From positions 1 through 32,966 of the forward strand of contig JACRNU010000005.1 in the NCBI GenBank assembly GCA_016234805.1: a DNA stretch of 32,966 nucleotides, in the 5' to 3' direction. Shown in pieces: positions 24,435 through 32,434 of the stretch. Numbering within the stretch: the stretch's first letter is position 1; the number at the start of each line of letters is the position of its first letter. Source of the stretch: Elusimicrobiota bacterium. Lineage in GTDB: Bacteria > Elusimicrobiota > Elusimicrobia > UBA1565 > UBA9628. The translations under genes were made by a program, and so were the position numbers. The notes under the pieces were generated by a model. That model was not told the origin of the DNA. It saw only the letters and a list, made by a program, of their open reading frames with translations, and did no database searches.

Positions 24435-25172
24435 TTATCCTAAGTTCTTCGCGCTCTGCGCGGGATTGTTCCCATCCTTGCGGAAGGGCATGCCGAGACA
24501 CTTCAGGAGTTCGAGGCTCAGGTCGTCGGAGCTCGCGCTCGTCACGATGGAGATGTTCATCCCGCGCTGCTTCATCACCTTCTCCACGTTGATCTCGGGG
24601 AAAAGCAACTGCTCCTTGAGGCCCAGGTTGAAGTTCCCGCCGCCGTCGAACCCCTGGGTGGGCAGGCCGCGGAAGTCGCGGATGCGGGGGATCGCGATGG
24701 TGATGAGGCGGTCGAGGAACTCGTACATCCGGTCCCCACGCAGGGTCACCCGCAAGCCGATGGGGATGCCCTCGCGGAGCTTGAAATTGGAGATCGACTT
24801 CTTGGCGCGCCGGATCTGGGGCCACTGCCCGACGATGATCGCCAGCTCCTCGCGGGCGGCGTCGAGCAGCTGGACGTTGTCCTTGGCGTCCGACACGCCG
24901 ATGTTGATGACGATCTTCGAGACCTTCGGGACGGCCATGGGGTTCTTCACCCCGAACCGCTGCATCATGTCCGGCACGACGGTCTCGCGGTAGAATTTCT
25001 TGAGCCGCGGGGTCGCGTGGGCGACCTCCTTGCCGTCCGAGACGACGATGCTCGGCTTCGCCGGCCCGGCCTGGGCGGCCGGTTTCTTGCCGCCGGGGGC
25101 CTTCTGCCCGCCGCCAGGTGTCTTCGTCCCGGCGGCCTTGGGTTTCGCTTGAGCCTGCTCTTCCTTGGCCAC
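24435..25172 (-). CDS. rplE: 50S ribosomal protein L5 with an N-terminal extension
   Basis: The product is 245 residues against about 180 for typical L5. About 50 N-terminal residues are low complexity (Lys, Ala, Gly, Pro, Gln). The core begins near RLKKFYRETVVPDMM and contains VPKVSKIVINIGVSDA, REGIPIGLRVTLRGDRMYEFLDRLI, IPRIRDFRGLPTQGFDGGGNFNLGLKEQLLFPEI. L5 binds 5S rRNA. The start GTG 25172 shares one base with the rplX stop (TAGTG) and has GGGAGG about 9 bases upstream. ATG 25202 upstream is possible but would lie inside rplX. Confidence 0.93.
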   Translation of the reverse strand: MAKEEQAQAKPKAAGTKTPGGGQKAPGGKKPAAQAGPAKPSIVVSDGKEVAHATPRLKKFYRETVVPDMMQRFGVKNPMAVPKVSKIVINIGVSDAKDNVQLLDAAREELAIIVGQWPQIRRAKKSISNFKLREGIPIGLRVTLRGDRMYEFLDRLITIAIPRIRDFRGLPTQGFDGGGNFNLGLKEQLLFPEINVEKVMKQRGMNISIVTSASSDDLSLELLKCLGMPFRKDGNNPAQSAKNLG

Positions 25173-25489
25173 TAGAGTATCGCCTCCCCGCACTTCCTGC
25201 AAAGGCGGATGTTCTCACCCGTCGCCAGCCGGTCCGACTTGGGTCGGATGGGCTTCTCGCACTTCGGACACATCAGCATGACGTTGGAGTACGCGACCGC
25301 GGCCTCCATGCGGTGGATGCCGCCCGGATCGCCCGCGCCGCGGGCCTTCTTGTGCCTCGCGACCATGTTGACCTTGCCGACCACGATGCGCATCTTGACC
25401 GGGTCGATGCGGATGACCTCCCCGATCTTGCCCCGGTCCTTGCCGGAGACCACCATCACCCGGTCCTTCTTATGGATCTTGAGCTTCAT
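25172..25489 (-). CDS. rplX: 50S ribosomal protein L24
   Basis: The product is 105 residues. The KOW motif reads KKDRVMVVSGKDRGKIGEVIRIDPVKMRIVV, followed by VNMVARHKK. The C-terminus has two CxxC pairs (CPKC and CRKC, about 22 residues apart), probably a zinc site. Its ATG at 25489 directly abuts the rplN stop (TAA at 25490-25492). Confidence 0.96.
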   Translation of the reverse strand: MKLKIHKKDRVMVVSGKDRGKIGEVIRIDPVKMRIVVGKVNMVARHKKARGAGDPGGIHRMEAAVAYSNVMLMCPKCEKPIRPKSDRLATGENIRLCRKCGEAIL

Positions 25490-25858
25490 TTAAACGACCT
25501 CCGGGGCCAGGGAGATGATCTTGAGGTATTCCTTGTCGCGCAGCTCCCGCGCCACGGGCCCGAAGACGCGGGTGCCGCGGGGGTCGCCGTTCTCGTCGAT
25601 GAGACACACGGCGTTGTCGTCGAAGGAGACGATCGAGCCGTCAGGCCTGCGCTCCTGGTGCTTGACGCGCACCACCACGGCCTTGACCACCTCGCCCTTC
25701 TTGATGGGGCCGTTGGGGATGGCGTCCCGGACGCTGCAGACGACGATGTCGCCCAGGTGGGCGTAGCGCCTCTGGCTGCCTCCGAGGATCTGGAAGCACT
25801 GCAGCTTCCGAGCTCCCGAGTTGTCCGCGACATTGATGATCGATCTCAGCTGGATCAT
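25490..25858 (-). CDS. rplN: 50S ribosomal protein L14
   Basis: The product is 122 residues, standard length. [67 protein letters not shown] and [43 protein letters not shown] are all L14 signatures. It is 9 bp after rpsQ. Confidence 0.97.
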   Translation of the reverse strand: MIQLRSIINVADNSGARKLQCFQILGGSQRRYAHLGDIVVCSVRDAIPNGPIKKGEVVKAVVVRVKHQERRPDGSIVSFDDNAVCLIDENGDPRGTRVFGPVARELRDKEYLKIISLAPEVV

Positions 25859-25867
25859 ACGAAAATC

Positions 25868-26161
25868 CTATCCCTTCTTGGCTGCGCCTTCGCTGCCCAC
25901 GACTCGCACGAGCCGCCAGCGTTTGGTTTTGGAGAGGGGCCGGGTGCTCATGATCTCGACGAGGTCGCCCTCCCTCGACTTATTCTCCTCGTCGTGCACG
26001 TAGAACTTCCTGCTTATCCTCTGGACCTTCTCGTAGAACGGGTGCCGGACCTGACGCGTCACCTTCACGACGCGGGTCTTGTCCATGCGTGCGGAGACGA
26101 CCACGCCCTCGAACGTCTTCCTCTGCTGTCTGTCGGCCGTCACGGTTCCGGTCGTGGTCAT
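25868..26161 (-). CDS. rpsQ: 30S ribosomal protein S17
   Basis: The product is 97 residues. The OB-fold core is FEGVVVSARMDKTRVVKVTRQVRHPFYEKVQRISRKFYVHDEENKSREGDLVEIMSTRPLSKTKRWRLVRVV. ATG 26161 has AGGAG at 8 bases; a TTG at 26179 would extend it by six residues and overlap rpmC. It starts 1 bp after the rpmC stop. Confidence 0.95.
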   Translation of the reverse strand: MTTTGTVTADRQQRKTFEGVVVSARMDKTRVVKVTRQVRHPFYEKVQRISRKFYVHDEENKSREGDLVEIMSTRPLSKTKRWRLVRVVGSEGAAKKG

Positions 26162-26162
26162 A

Positions 26163-26372
26163 TCACGCGCTCCTGACAACGGACTTCTCGTTGATGAGGG
26201 TATGGAGGCGCGCCGCGTGGCGGCGCAGGGTCCTCAGCTCCAGGGGGTTCTTCGCCTTGGCCACGCGGTGTTTGAACCTCAGCCGGAACCGCTTGTCCAC
26301 GGTCTGGCGGAGCTCCTCCTGGAGCTCCGGGACCGACATGTTCCGCTTGGCTTCCCAATCCTTCGCCTTCAT
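26163..26372 (-). CDS. rpmC: 50S ribosomal protein L29
   Basis: The product is 69 residues. [62 protein letters not shown] is a clear L29 helical hairpin. ATG 26372 has TAGGAG at 8 bases. Upstream lies the 60 bp palindromic element rather than rplP directly. Confidence 0.95.
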   Translation of the reverse strand: MKAKDWEAKRNMSVPELQEELRQTVDKRFRLRFKHRVAKAKNPLELRTLRRHAARLHTLINEKSVVRSA

Positions 26373-26467
26373 GGCCTGTCTCCTAAGACCTCGGTCATGG
26401 TCTCCGCGCTGCCGCGCTCCGACCATTTCCTCGCAGACCCGCTTCGCGGGCACCCCTGCTCGGTCAT
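26369..26467 (-). CDS. Chance or real 32-codon ORF made by the palindromic insertion
   Basis: This frame starts with an ATG overlapping the rplP stop as ATGA and ends with a TGA overlapping the rpmC start as ATGA. It encodes [15 protein letters not shown], then [17 protein letters not shown]. The whole body is the palindromic element between two 9 bp direct repeats, so the ORF is probably a by-product that keeps ribosomes moving across the insertion rather than a functional protein. Low confidence as a gene. Confidence 0.25.
   Translation of the reverse strand: MTEQGCPRSGSARKWSERGSAETMTEVLGDRP
26390..26467. mobile_element. Small palindromic element flanked by a 9 bp direct repeat
   Basis: CTCGGTCAT occurs at 26390-26398 and again at 26459-26467. 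The 60 bp between them contains a CCCGC-GAA-GCGGG hairpin (minus-strand reading) and a longer imperfect hairpin bounded by GGTC and GACC with GCGC stems. Removing one repeat and the 60 bp would leave rplP 18 bp before rpmC, a normal spacing. The structure is what a MITE or REP-like insertion with target-site duplication would leave. Confidence 0.6.
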
Positions 26468-26880
26468 ATCGTTTCCCGGACGACGAATCTGGTCCTGATG
26501 GGGAGCTTGTAGGACGCGCCTTCGAGCGCGGCCTGGGCCTCGGCCCGCGTCACGCCCTGGATCTCGAATAGGACGCGGCCGGGCTTGATCACGGCGACCC
26601 AATGGTCCGGGGCTCCCTTGCCCTTGCCCATGCGGGTCTCGGCCGGATGCTTCGTCACGGCCTTGTCCGGGAAGATCCTCACCCAGAGCTTGCCTCCCTT
26701 CTTGAGCTGGCGTCCGATGGCCACGCGCACGGCCTCGATCTGCCGCGCCGTCACCCACCGCGGCTCGAGCGCCTTCAAGGCGTATTCGCCGAACGCGATC
26801 TGGGTTCCCCTCTTGGCCATCCCCTTGACCCGGGGCTGGCTGTGGGTCTTGCGGTATTTCACCCTCTTCGGCATCAGCAT
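26464..26880 (-). CDS. rplP: 50S ribosomal protein L16
   Basis: The product is 138 residues. [97 protein letters not shown] are L16 hallmarks. L16 contacts A-site tRNA. The start is ATG 26880 (MLMPKR) on spacing; ATG 26874 (MPKR) is the alternative and matches the family N-terminus. Confidence 0.96.
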   Translation of the reverse strand: MLMPKRVKYRKTHSQPRVKGMAKRGTQIAFGEYALKALEPRWVTARQIEAVRVAIGRQLKKGGKLWVRIFPDKAVTKHPAETRMGKGKGAPDHWVAVIKPGRVLFEIQGVTRAEAQAALEGASYKLPIRTRFVVRETI

Positions 26881-26881
26881 A

Positions 26882-27658
26882 TCAGGCCTGCCCCCCCGCG
26901 CCGGCCGCCGGGGCGCCCGGCGCGGGTTCGACCGCCGCGGCGGGAACCACGACCGCGGCGGGCAGGGACCCGCCGGAGGCGTCCGGGGTCTCGATGGCCT
27001 TTTTCGCCATGGTCAGCAGTTCCTTGTGGCTCTTGACGAAATGTTCTTTCTTGAAGATCCATACCTTCACGCCGATGAGCCCCGCCATGGTGTGCGCCTC
27101 GGCCAATCCGTAATCGATGTCCGCGCAGAAGGTGTGCAGCGGGACCCGCCCCTCGCGCATCCATTCGCGACGGGCGATCTCGCCGCCGTTCAAGCGGCCG
27201 CTGACCTGGATCTTGATCCCGAGAGCCCCGGCCTGGATGGACCGCTCCATCGTGCGCTTCAAGGTCCGTCGATAGGCTGCGCGCTTCTCGAGCTGGACCG
27301 CGATGGCCTCGGCCACGAGCCTCGCGTCGAGCTCGGGCTCCTTGATCTCCACGACGTTGACGAAAGTCTTGCGGTTGGTGAGGCTCTCGATCTGGCTCTT
27401 GATGTTCTCGATGTCCACGCCCTTCTTGCCAATGACGACGCCCGGCCGGGCCGTGTGGATGTTGACGCGCAGGTAGGACCCCGCCCGCTCGATGCCCACC
27501 CAGCTGATCGCCGCCTGGCGGAACTGGTTCTTGACGAGACCCCGGATCTTGAAGTCCTCGCCGATGAGGGCCGGCATGTCCCTGAGGGAGAACCACTTGG
27601 ACTCCCAGTCCTGGATGTAGCCCAGCCGTACGGCTTTCGGATGAATCTTTTGTCCCAT
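26882..27658 (-). CDS. rpsC: 30S ribosomal protein S3
   Basis: The product is 258 residues. It begins [23 protein letters not shown]. The KH domain carries [21 protein letters not shown] (GxxG = GKKG), and the C-domain [58 protein letters not shown] low-complexity Ala/Pro/Val/Gly tail of about 30 residues follows the normal end. Confidence 0.97.
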   Translation of the reverse strand: MGQKIHPKAVRLGYIQDWESKWFSLRDMPALIGEDFKIRGLVKNQFRQAAISWVGIERAGSYLRVNIHTARPGVVIGKKGVDIENIKSQIESLTNRKTFVNVVEIKEPELDARLVAEAIAVQLEKRAAYRRTLKRTMERSIQAGALGIKIQVSGRLNGGEIARREWMREGRVPLHTFCADIDYGLAEAHTMAGLIGVKVWIFKKEHFVKSHKELLTMAKKAIETPDASGGSLPAAVVVPAAAVEPAPGAPAAGAGGQA

Positions 27659-27661
27659 ACC

Positions 27662-28024
27662 CTAGCCTTCCTGCCCGTCCGACACCACGACGGTGACGTG
27701 GCAGACCTTGCGCTTGAACGTCATGGCCCGCCCCTGGGGCGCGGGCCGCACGCGCCGCATGGGGCGCATCGGCCCCTGTGTCGCGTAACAAGACTTGACG
27801 AAGACCTGCTCGGGCACCAGCTGCCTGCCGGCCCTGGCCACCTTCAGCTTCAGGTTCTCCGCGGCCGACAGCATGGTCTTGGAGACGACGCCGACGCAGG
27901 CGCGCGGCACCATCCTCAGAATCTGCTCGGCGCGGATGACCTTCTTCCCCCGGATCTCGTCGAGCACCTGCCCGACCTTCCGGGGTCCCACTCTCTGGAA
28001 TCTGGCTTTCGCTATGGCATCCAT
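27662..28024 (-). CDS. rplV: 50S ribosomal protein L22
   Basis: The product is 120 residues. RFQRVGPRKVGQVLDEIRGKKVIRAEQILRMVPR, LKLKVARAGRQLVPEQVFVKSCYATQGPMRPMRRVRPAPQGRAMTFKRKVCHVTVVV fit L22, whose loop lines the exit tunnel. It is 5 bp after rpsS and 3 bp before rpsC. Confidence 0.96.
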   Translation of the reverse strand: MDAIAKARFQRVGPRKVGQVLDEIRGKKVIRAEQILRMVPRACVGVVSKTMLSAAENLKLKVARAGRQLVPEQVFVKSCYATQGPMRPMRRVRPAPQGRAMTFKRKVCHVTVVVSDGQEG

Positions 28025-28029
28025 GTTCG

Positions 28030-28314
28030 TTAGGTGAGCGTCGTGGACTCTTTGTGGGCCTGGCCGTGGGTCCGGAACGCCCTCGTGAAAGAGAACTCCC
28101 CGAGCTTGTGGCCCACCATCTGCTCCGTCACGTAGATCGGGAGGAACTTCCGGCCGTTGTGCACCGCGAAGGTGTGGCCGACGAACTCCGGGGCGATCGT
28201 GCAGTCCCGCGCCCAGGTCTTGACCGGCTTCTTCTCGCCGCTGGCGTTCATCTTCTCGATCTTCTTGCGAAGCTTCTCGTTGATGAACGGCCCTTTCTTA
28301 GTGGATCTGCTCAT
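28030..28314 (-). CDS. rpsS: 30S ribosomal protein S19
   Basis: The product is 94 residues. [84 protein letters not shown] is unmistakable S19. It follows rplB by 4 bp. Confidence 0.97.
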   Translation of the reverse strand: MSRSTKKGPFINEKLRKKIEKMNASGEKKPVKTWARDCTIAPEFVGHTFAVHNGRKFLPIYVTEQMVGHKLGEFSFTRAFRTHGQAHKESTTLT

Positions 28315-28318
28315 GTCG

Positions 28319-29164
28319 TCACCCCACGTTGCCCAAAGCCCTGCGGCGGTCGGAGACGATCATCCAACCCCAGAGCTTCTTCTTATTGCGGGTCTTGAAA
28401 CCCTTGGCGAGCTGGCCCCACGGAGACTGCGGGTGGTTGCCGCCCTTCGATTTGCCGCGCCCGCCGCCCATGGGGTGGTCGGTCGCGTTCATCGCGCCGC
28501 CGCGCACCGTCGGGCGGATGCCCAGGTGACGGGAGCGGCCGGCCTTGCCGATGTTCAGCGTATTGCGGTCGATATTCGAAACCTGCCCCAGCGTCGCCAT
28601 GCAAGCCAACGGGACCTTGCGGACCTCGCCGGACGGCATCTTCAGCAGGGCGTAGCTCTCGTCCCTGGAAAGAAGCTGGGCCTGGGTGCCGGCGGAGCGC
28701 ATCATCTGCCCCCCGCGGCCCGGCACGAGCTCGACGTTATGGACAAAGGAGCCCTCGGGGATCCTGGCAAGCGCCATCGCGCTGCCGGTCCGGATCTCCG
28801 CGTTCGGGCCGCTCATCACGGTGTCGCCCACCTTCAGCCCGACGGCGTGGATGATGTAGCGCTTCTCCCCGTCGGCGTAGTGGATCAGCGAGATCCGCGC
28901 GGAACGGTTCGGGTCGTACTCGATCGAGACGACCTTGCCCGGGACGCCCGGCTTGTCCCGCTTGAAATCGACCAAGCGATAGGCGCGCTTGTGGCCTCCG
29001 CCTTGGTGGCGGACCATGATGCGGCCGGTGTTGTTCCGGCCGCCTTTCTTGCGCATGCCAGTCAACAGGCTCTTCTCGGGCTTCCTGTCGGAGAGTTCCG
29101 AGAAGTCCGGCGTCGTCATGTGCCGGCGGGACGGGGTGTATGGTTTGTAGGATTTATTGGGCAT
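28319..29164 (-). CDS. rplB: 50S ribosomal protein L2
   Basis: The product is 281 residues. [69 protein letters not shown] and NDATDH-type [19 protein letters not shown] mark L2. The functional His of the peptidyl-transferase-related loop (DHP) is kept, while the second His of the E. coli DHPHGGG is Met here, a variant known from other phyla. It is 1 bp after rplW. Confidence 0.97.
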   Translation of the reverse strand: MPNKSYKPYTPSRRHMTTPDFSELSDRKPEKSLLTGMRKKGGRNNTGRIMVRHQGGGHKRAYRLVDFKRDKPGVPGKVVSIEYDPNRSARISLIHYADGEKRYIIHAVGLKVGDTVMSGPNAEIRTGSAMALARIPEGSFVHNVELVPGRGGQMMRSAGTQAQLLSRDESYALLKMPSGEVRKVPLACMATLGQVSNIDRNTLNIGKAGRSRHLGIRPTVRGGAMNATDHPMGGGRGKSKGGNHPQSPWGQLAKGFKTRNKKKLWGWMIVSDRRRALGNVG

Positions 29165-29165
29165 A

Positions 29166-29465
29166 CTAGGCTGTCTGGTCCGCCAGGTCGATCTTCTGGC
29201 CCTTTTCCAGGGTTACAATGGCCTTCTTCCAGTCGGGGCGCTGGCCGGTGTTGCGGCCGTACCGGCGGGTCTTGCCCTGGACGTTCATCGTCCGGACGCG
29301 CTCGACGCGGACCTTGAAGAGCTCTTCGACCGCGCGCCGGATGTCCGTCTTGGTGGCGGCCCGATCGGTCTCGAAGACGTACTGGTTGTACTTCTCCTTC
29401 ATGATGGTGCTGCGCTCCGTCAGGAGCGGACGAACGATGACGCTAAAGGCGTGCAGACCTGACAT
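29166..29465 (-). CDS. rplW: 50S ribosomal protein L23
   Basis: The product is 99 residues. [78 protein letters not shown] is a clear L23, which sits at the tunnel exit and docks trigger factor and SRP. The gap to rplD is 3 bp. Confidence 0.97.
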   Translation of the reverse strand: MSGLHAFSVIVRPLLTERSTIMKEKYNQYVFETDRAATKTDIRRAVEELFKVRVERVRTMNVQGKTRRYGRNTGQRPDWKKAIVTLEKGQKIDLADQTA

Positions 29466-29468
29466 GGG

Positions 29469-30092
29469 TCAATTCCACCTGCCGAGCAGGGCCTCCAAAG
29501 CGGCCTTGGTCATGACGAGCTTCCGGCAGTTCATGGCCGCGTAGACGTTCAGGTCCCCCGACAGGATGACGGCGACGTCGGGGATGTTGCGGAAGGCTCG
29601 GGTGAGCATCTCGTTGGACCGGTCGAGCACCAGGATGGTCCGAGAGGCGCAGCCGAGGCTCTTGAGCACGGCTGCCGCCGACTTGGTCCGCCCATCATCG
29701 CAGGAGATGGAGTCGACGAAGATCAGCCTCCCGTCTTTGAGCCGGGCCGAGAGGGCTTGGGCGAGGGCCAGCCGGCTCTTCCCCCTGGGCAGCTCCACGC
29801 GGACCTTGCCGGCCCGCGGGCCGAAGGTCACGCCGCCGTGGCGCCACAGAGGGGAGCGCGAAGAGCCCGCCCGGGCGCGGCCGGTGTGCTTCTGCTTCCA
29901 GGGCTTCTTGCCTCCGCCGGAGACCTCGTCGCGGGTCTTCGTGTTCGCGGACCAGGTGCGCTTGTTGGCCAGGATGGCCGTCACGGCCTCGTGCAGGAAT
30001 TGCGTCCTGGGCTTGAGCCCGAACACGTCATCCCGCAGACTGACCTTTCCGATCTCTTCGCCTTTGACGCTCAATAGTGGAGCTTCCATCAT
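29469..30092 (-). CDS. rplD: 50S ribosomal protein L4
   Basis: The product is 207 residues. The tunnel loop GGGKKPWKQKHTGRARAGSSRSPLWRHGGVTFGPR is diagnostic; the start MMEAPLLSVKGEEIGKV and end LVMTKAALEALLGR also match. In E. coli L4 also regulates the S10 operon. The ATG at 30092 overlaps the stop of the foreign gene upstream as ATGA; ATG 30089 is the second choice. It should lie right after rplC, from which about 1.5 kb now separates it. Confidence 0.96.
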   Translation of the reverse strand: MMEAPLLSVKGEEIGKVSLRDDVFGLKPRTQFLHEAVTAILANKRTWSANTKTRDEVSGGGKKPWKQKHTGRARAGSSRSPLWRHGGVTFGPRAGKVRVELPRGKSRLALAQALSARLKDGRLIFVDSISCDDGRTKSAAAVLKSLGCASRTILVLDRSNEMLTRAFRNIPDVAVILSGDLNVYAAMNCRKLVMTKAALEALLGRWN

Positions 30093-30523
30093 GACGCCCC
30101 CCCGAACCTTTCGTGTCCGTGAGACATTTTCATCCCAAAACACGCCTCCCGGAGCCCTGAAACCGCCTCCCTAGAAAGGAACATGCAAATTCCGTTATAT
30201 TCCAAAATAAACTCTCGGGGGATCATACGTTTCACTTCGCGATCAGTCATATCCCGCAACGCCTCGTCACGAAAAACGGTTTCATGAAGTTTTCGATATC
30301 CCTTGACAGAATACGCCCCAATCATCGGCTGATTAGCGGAAAACGAAAAACCCGCAGGCCTGCGACCCGTATTCCCCAAGGCGGTCTTAAAAGTTCTTGC
30401 AAACTTATTCCACTGCGTCTTCTTCAAGTTCAGCGAGAAATAGAAGCCCCTTCCTGGCATTTTGAGAATGACATTTCTCCGATCCATCCAGACATGAAAC
30501 GCGGAAGCAGGAGATCGGCTCAT
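30089..30523 (-). CDS. Unknown cytosolic protein inserted between rplC and rplD
   Basis: The product is 144 residues. It has no signal peptide or membrane helix and looks like a compact alpha/beta protein: FHVWMDRRNVILKMPGRGFYFSLNL, then KKTQWNKFARTFKTAL, a YSVKGYRKLHETVF segment and a C-terminal helix REAVSGLREACFGMKM. I do not recognise the family. The 30181-30240 stretch is 40% GC against 73% at 31801-31860 in rplC. The start ATG 30523 overlaps the upstream gene's stop as ATGA and has a G-rich site; ATG 30538 is an alternative. Its stop overlaps rplD's start. Being a small cytosolic partner directly after a secreted protein, it could be an immunity or accessory protein, but that is conjecture. 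Confidence 0.75.
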   Translation of the reverse strand: MSRSPASAFHVWMDRRNVILKMPGRGFYFSLNLKKTQWNKFARTFKTALGNTGRRPAGFSFSANQPMIGAYSVKGYRKLHETVFRDEALRDMTDREVKRMIPREFILEYNGICMFLSREAVSGLREACFGMKMSHGHERFGGAS

Positions 30524-31533
30524 CCACCCCCCTCGCATGCAGACCGGAAGGCGGGCGGCATCGGAAAAAATTCACCGATGTCGGCGCCGCATGGCTTTCC
30601 CGTCGGGAACGGTCGTGCATTATATGGGGTCAACACGCCATTAATATTGCAGAGAAACTTACATAAAACGACATGCCCATCGACCGGATCCCTGACAATG
30701 TCCAGCACCTTGCACCAGCCCACATCCGGCATACGGAGGGCCCTCTCCATTTTTCCAATGAATTCCTTGACCCTGCCCTCCCATGCGAGAATCACGTCAA
30801 CGAATGCATTCCACCGGCCCGCGAAGCCTTCTTGTTCCCTGTTATACCGCTCGACCTCCCGATTGTAGGCGCCAATCTCGTCCAACAACACCACCTTCCA
30901 CGCATCCAAGCGTTTTTTGTTTTCAACGCACCAACGATATGTCTGTTCATCGGGCGCAGGGTTACAAATGGAATTGTGATAGTCAACCTGATTGTTGTAC
31001 TCCTCGATCTCCCTGTCCAGCCGCTCAGATTCGATATCGAGTTTTCGTTTCCGCTCAGCGAATTCCACATCCTCCACATCCAGGCCGTCCGCTTTGGGAA
31101 GCATTCCGGCGCGTTCTCCATCGCGCGCAGCATATTCGGTCTTCAACAACTCCTGTTGTACAGGACTTACATACACGAAGCGCGGATCGTTAATAAGCTC
31201 CACGGCTCGCATCCAATTGGAGTTGTTGCGGATATAATCCCCAAGTTGCGCCCCGCGCCGTTCAGTTGCTGGCCCAACCTCCTTTTTGGCCTTCTTCGCA
31301 ACATGCGTAGTCATCCCTAAAACCACAGGAGTCTTTTCAAAAACAATAGGGGCGCCGGCCCCATCAAATCCCACGGGAAGTCGAAAGACCCTTGCGCCGC
31401 GCAACCTCTCCGGCTGAATCAATCCCACATGTTCCACCAGAGGGTCCTTCTTGAGCAATGGCGCCTCAGCATGAGCCGATGAACCAAGCGCCATCCCCAG
31501 AAGCAAAAGTTTGACGATCAGCTTGACGAACAT
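30520..31533 (-). CDS. Secreted coiled-coil protein of unknown function inserted after rplC
   Basis: The product is 337 residues. Residues 1-24 are a signal peptide (FVKLIVKLLLLGMALGSSAHA). Residues 25-155 contain no recognised domain. About 157-245 is a helical hairpin with an internal repeat: EIEEYNNQVDYHN (176-188) and EIGAYNREVERYN (219-231), with Cys190 and Cys202 placed to form a disulfide at the turn. The last ~70 residues hold five more cysteines (274, 291, 295, 315, 333) and a short hydrophilic, possibly separate, domain (VGWCKVLDIVRDPVDGHVVL). Sampled GC is 50-60%, lower than flanking genes. ATG 31533 has a GGGGGAG site. The gap to rplC is 53 bp; the stop overlaps the next gene as ATGA. 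Confidence 0.8.
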   Translation of the reverse strand: MFVKLIVKLLLLGMALGSSAHAEAPLLKKDPLVEHVGLIQPERLRGARVFRLPVGFDGAGAPIVFEKTPVVLGMTTHVAKKAKKEVGPATERRGAQLGDYIRNNSNWMRAVELINDPRFVYVSPVQQELLKTEYAARDGERAGMLPKADGLDVEDVEFAERKRKLDIESERLDREIEEYNNQVDYHNSICNPAPDEQTYRWCVENKKRLDAWKVVLLDEIGAYNREVERYNREQEGFAGRWNAFVDVILAWEGRVKEFIGKMERALRMPDVGWCKVLDIVRDPVDGHVVLCKFLCNINGVLTPYNARPFPTGKPCGADIGEFFPMPPAFRSACEGGG

Positions 31534-31586
31534 CGTCTCTCCCCCCCAACAAACGCTGCGTCGTTTTTCATCGGTTTCCAATCTTC

Positions 31587-32384
31587 TTACTGCGGTTTCG
31601 CCTTGGTCGGCCTCTTGGCGACCGTGATGATGTTGCCCATCTTGTCCTTCCTGATGGTGCTCCGGATCTTCTCGGTCCGGAACTTCTTGGACTTGACAGT
31701 CTCGCAAAGCATGACAAGCCCGCCCCGGGGACCCGGGACCGAGCTCTTCAGGTAGACGAGGTTCTTTTCGGCGTCGATCTTGATGACCTCGGCCTTGTGG
31801 ACGCAGACCTGCTCGACGCCCATGTGACCGGCCATCCGCTGGCCCGGAAGCACCCGGCCCAGGGAGCGGCGAGCGGCCAGCGACCCCGGAGAGCGTTGCT
31901 TGTCGGAGGCGCCGTGGGAGGCGGGCATGCCGCGAAAATTATGGCGCTTCATGACCCCGGCGAACCCGTGGCCCTTGGAGGTCCCGCGGACGTCGAGGTA
32001 GTCGCCGGCCTTGATGATGGCGTCGAGGACCACAGTCTGCCCGGGCTCAATCTTGGGGTCGGCCGGGACGCGGAACTCCCGGACGTACCGCGCAGGATTG
32101 ACGCCGGCGGCCTTGAACTGTCCGAGGAGGGGCTTCGGGAGGTTCTTCTCCTTGCACACGCCGAAAGCCAGCTGCACGGCCCAGTACCCGTCGGGACCGT
32201 CGGCCCTCTTGACCCTCATGACCGGGCACGGGCCGGCCTTGACCACGGTGGCGCCGCACAGCACGCCCGTCTTGTCGAAGACCTGCGTCATCCCGACCTT
32301 TTCGCCCAAAAGGAATCGGAAAGTGGGCGGAGCCTTCTTGACTCCCCCGTCGCCTTCAATCTTCTGAGTCGTCTCTTCTGCCAT
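31587..32384 (-). CDS. rplC: 50S ribosomal protein L3
   Basis: The product is 265 residues against about 209 in E. coli. About 20 extra N-terminal residues precede FLLGEKVGMTQVFD, and about 30 extra C-terminal ones (STIRKDKMGNIITVAKRPTKAKPQ) follow. The core has VRGTSKGHGFAGVMKRHNFRGMPASHGASDKQRSPGSLAARRSLGRVLPGQRMAGHMGVEQV, with the Gln that is methylated in other bacteria. It is followed by the foreign pair instead of rplD. Confidence 0.96.
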   Translation of the reverse strand: MAEETTQKIEGDGGVKKAPPTFRFLLGEKVGMTQVFDKTGVLCGATVVKAGPCPVMRVKRADGPDGYWAVQLAFGVCKEKNLPKPLLGQFKAAGVNPARYVREFRVPADPKIEPGQTVVLDAIIKAGDYLDVRGTSKGHGFAGVMKRHNFRGMPASHGASDKQRSPGSLAARRSLGRVLPGQRMAGHMGVEQVCVHKAEVIKIDAEKNLVYLKSSVPGPRGGLVMLCETVKSKKFRTEKIRSTIRKDKMGNIITVAKRPTKAKPQ

Positions 32385-32434
32385 AAAAACCTCAAATAAC
32401 GAGCCTGGCTTCCGCCTGGCCCCCTCAGCTTCGC

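Noticed and set aside
31534-31586. A 17-codon frame between rplC and the secreted insert gene
   Set aside because: Very short, no ribosome binding site, overlaps the next start; nothing supports translation.
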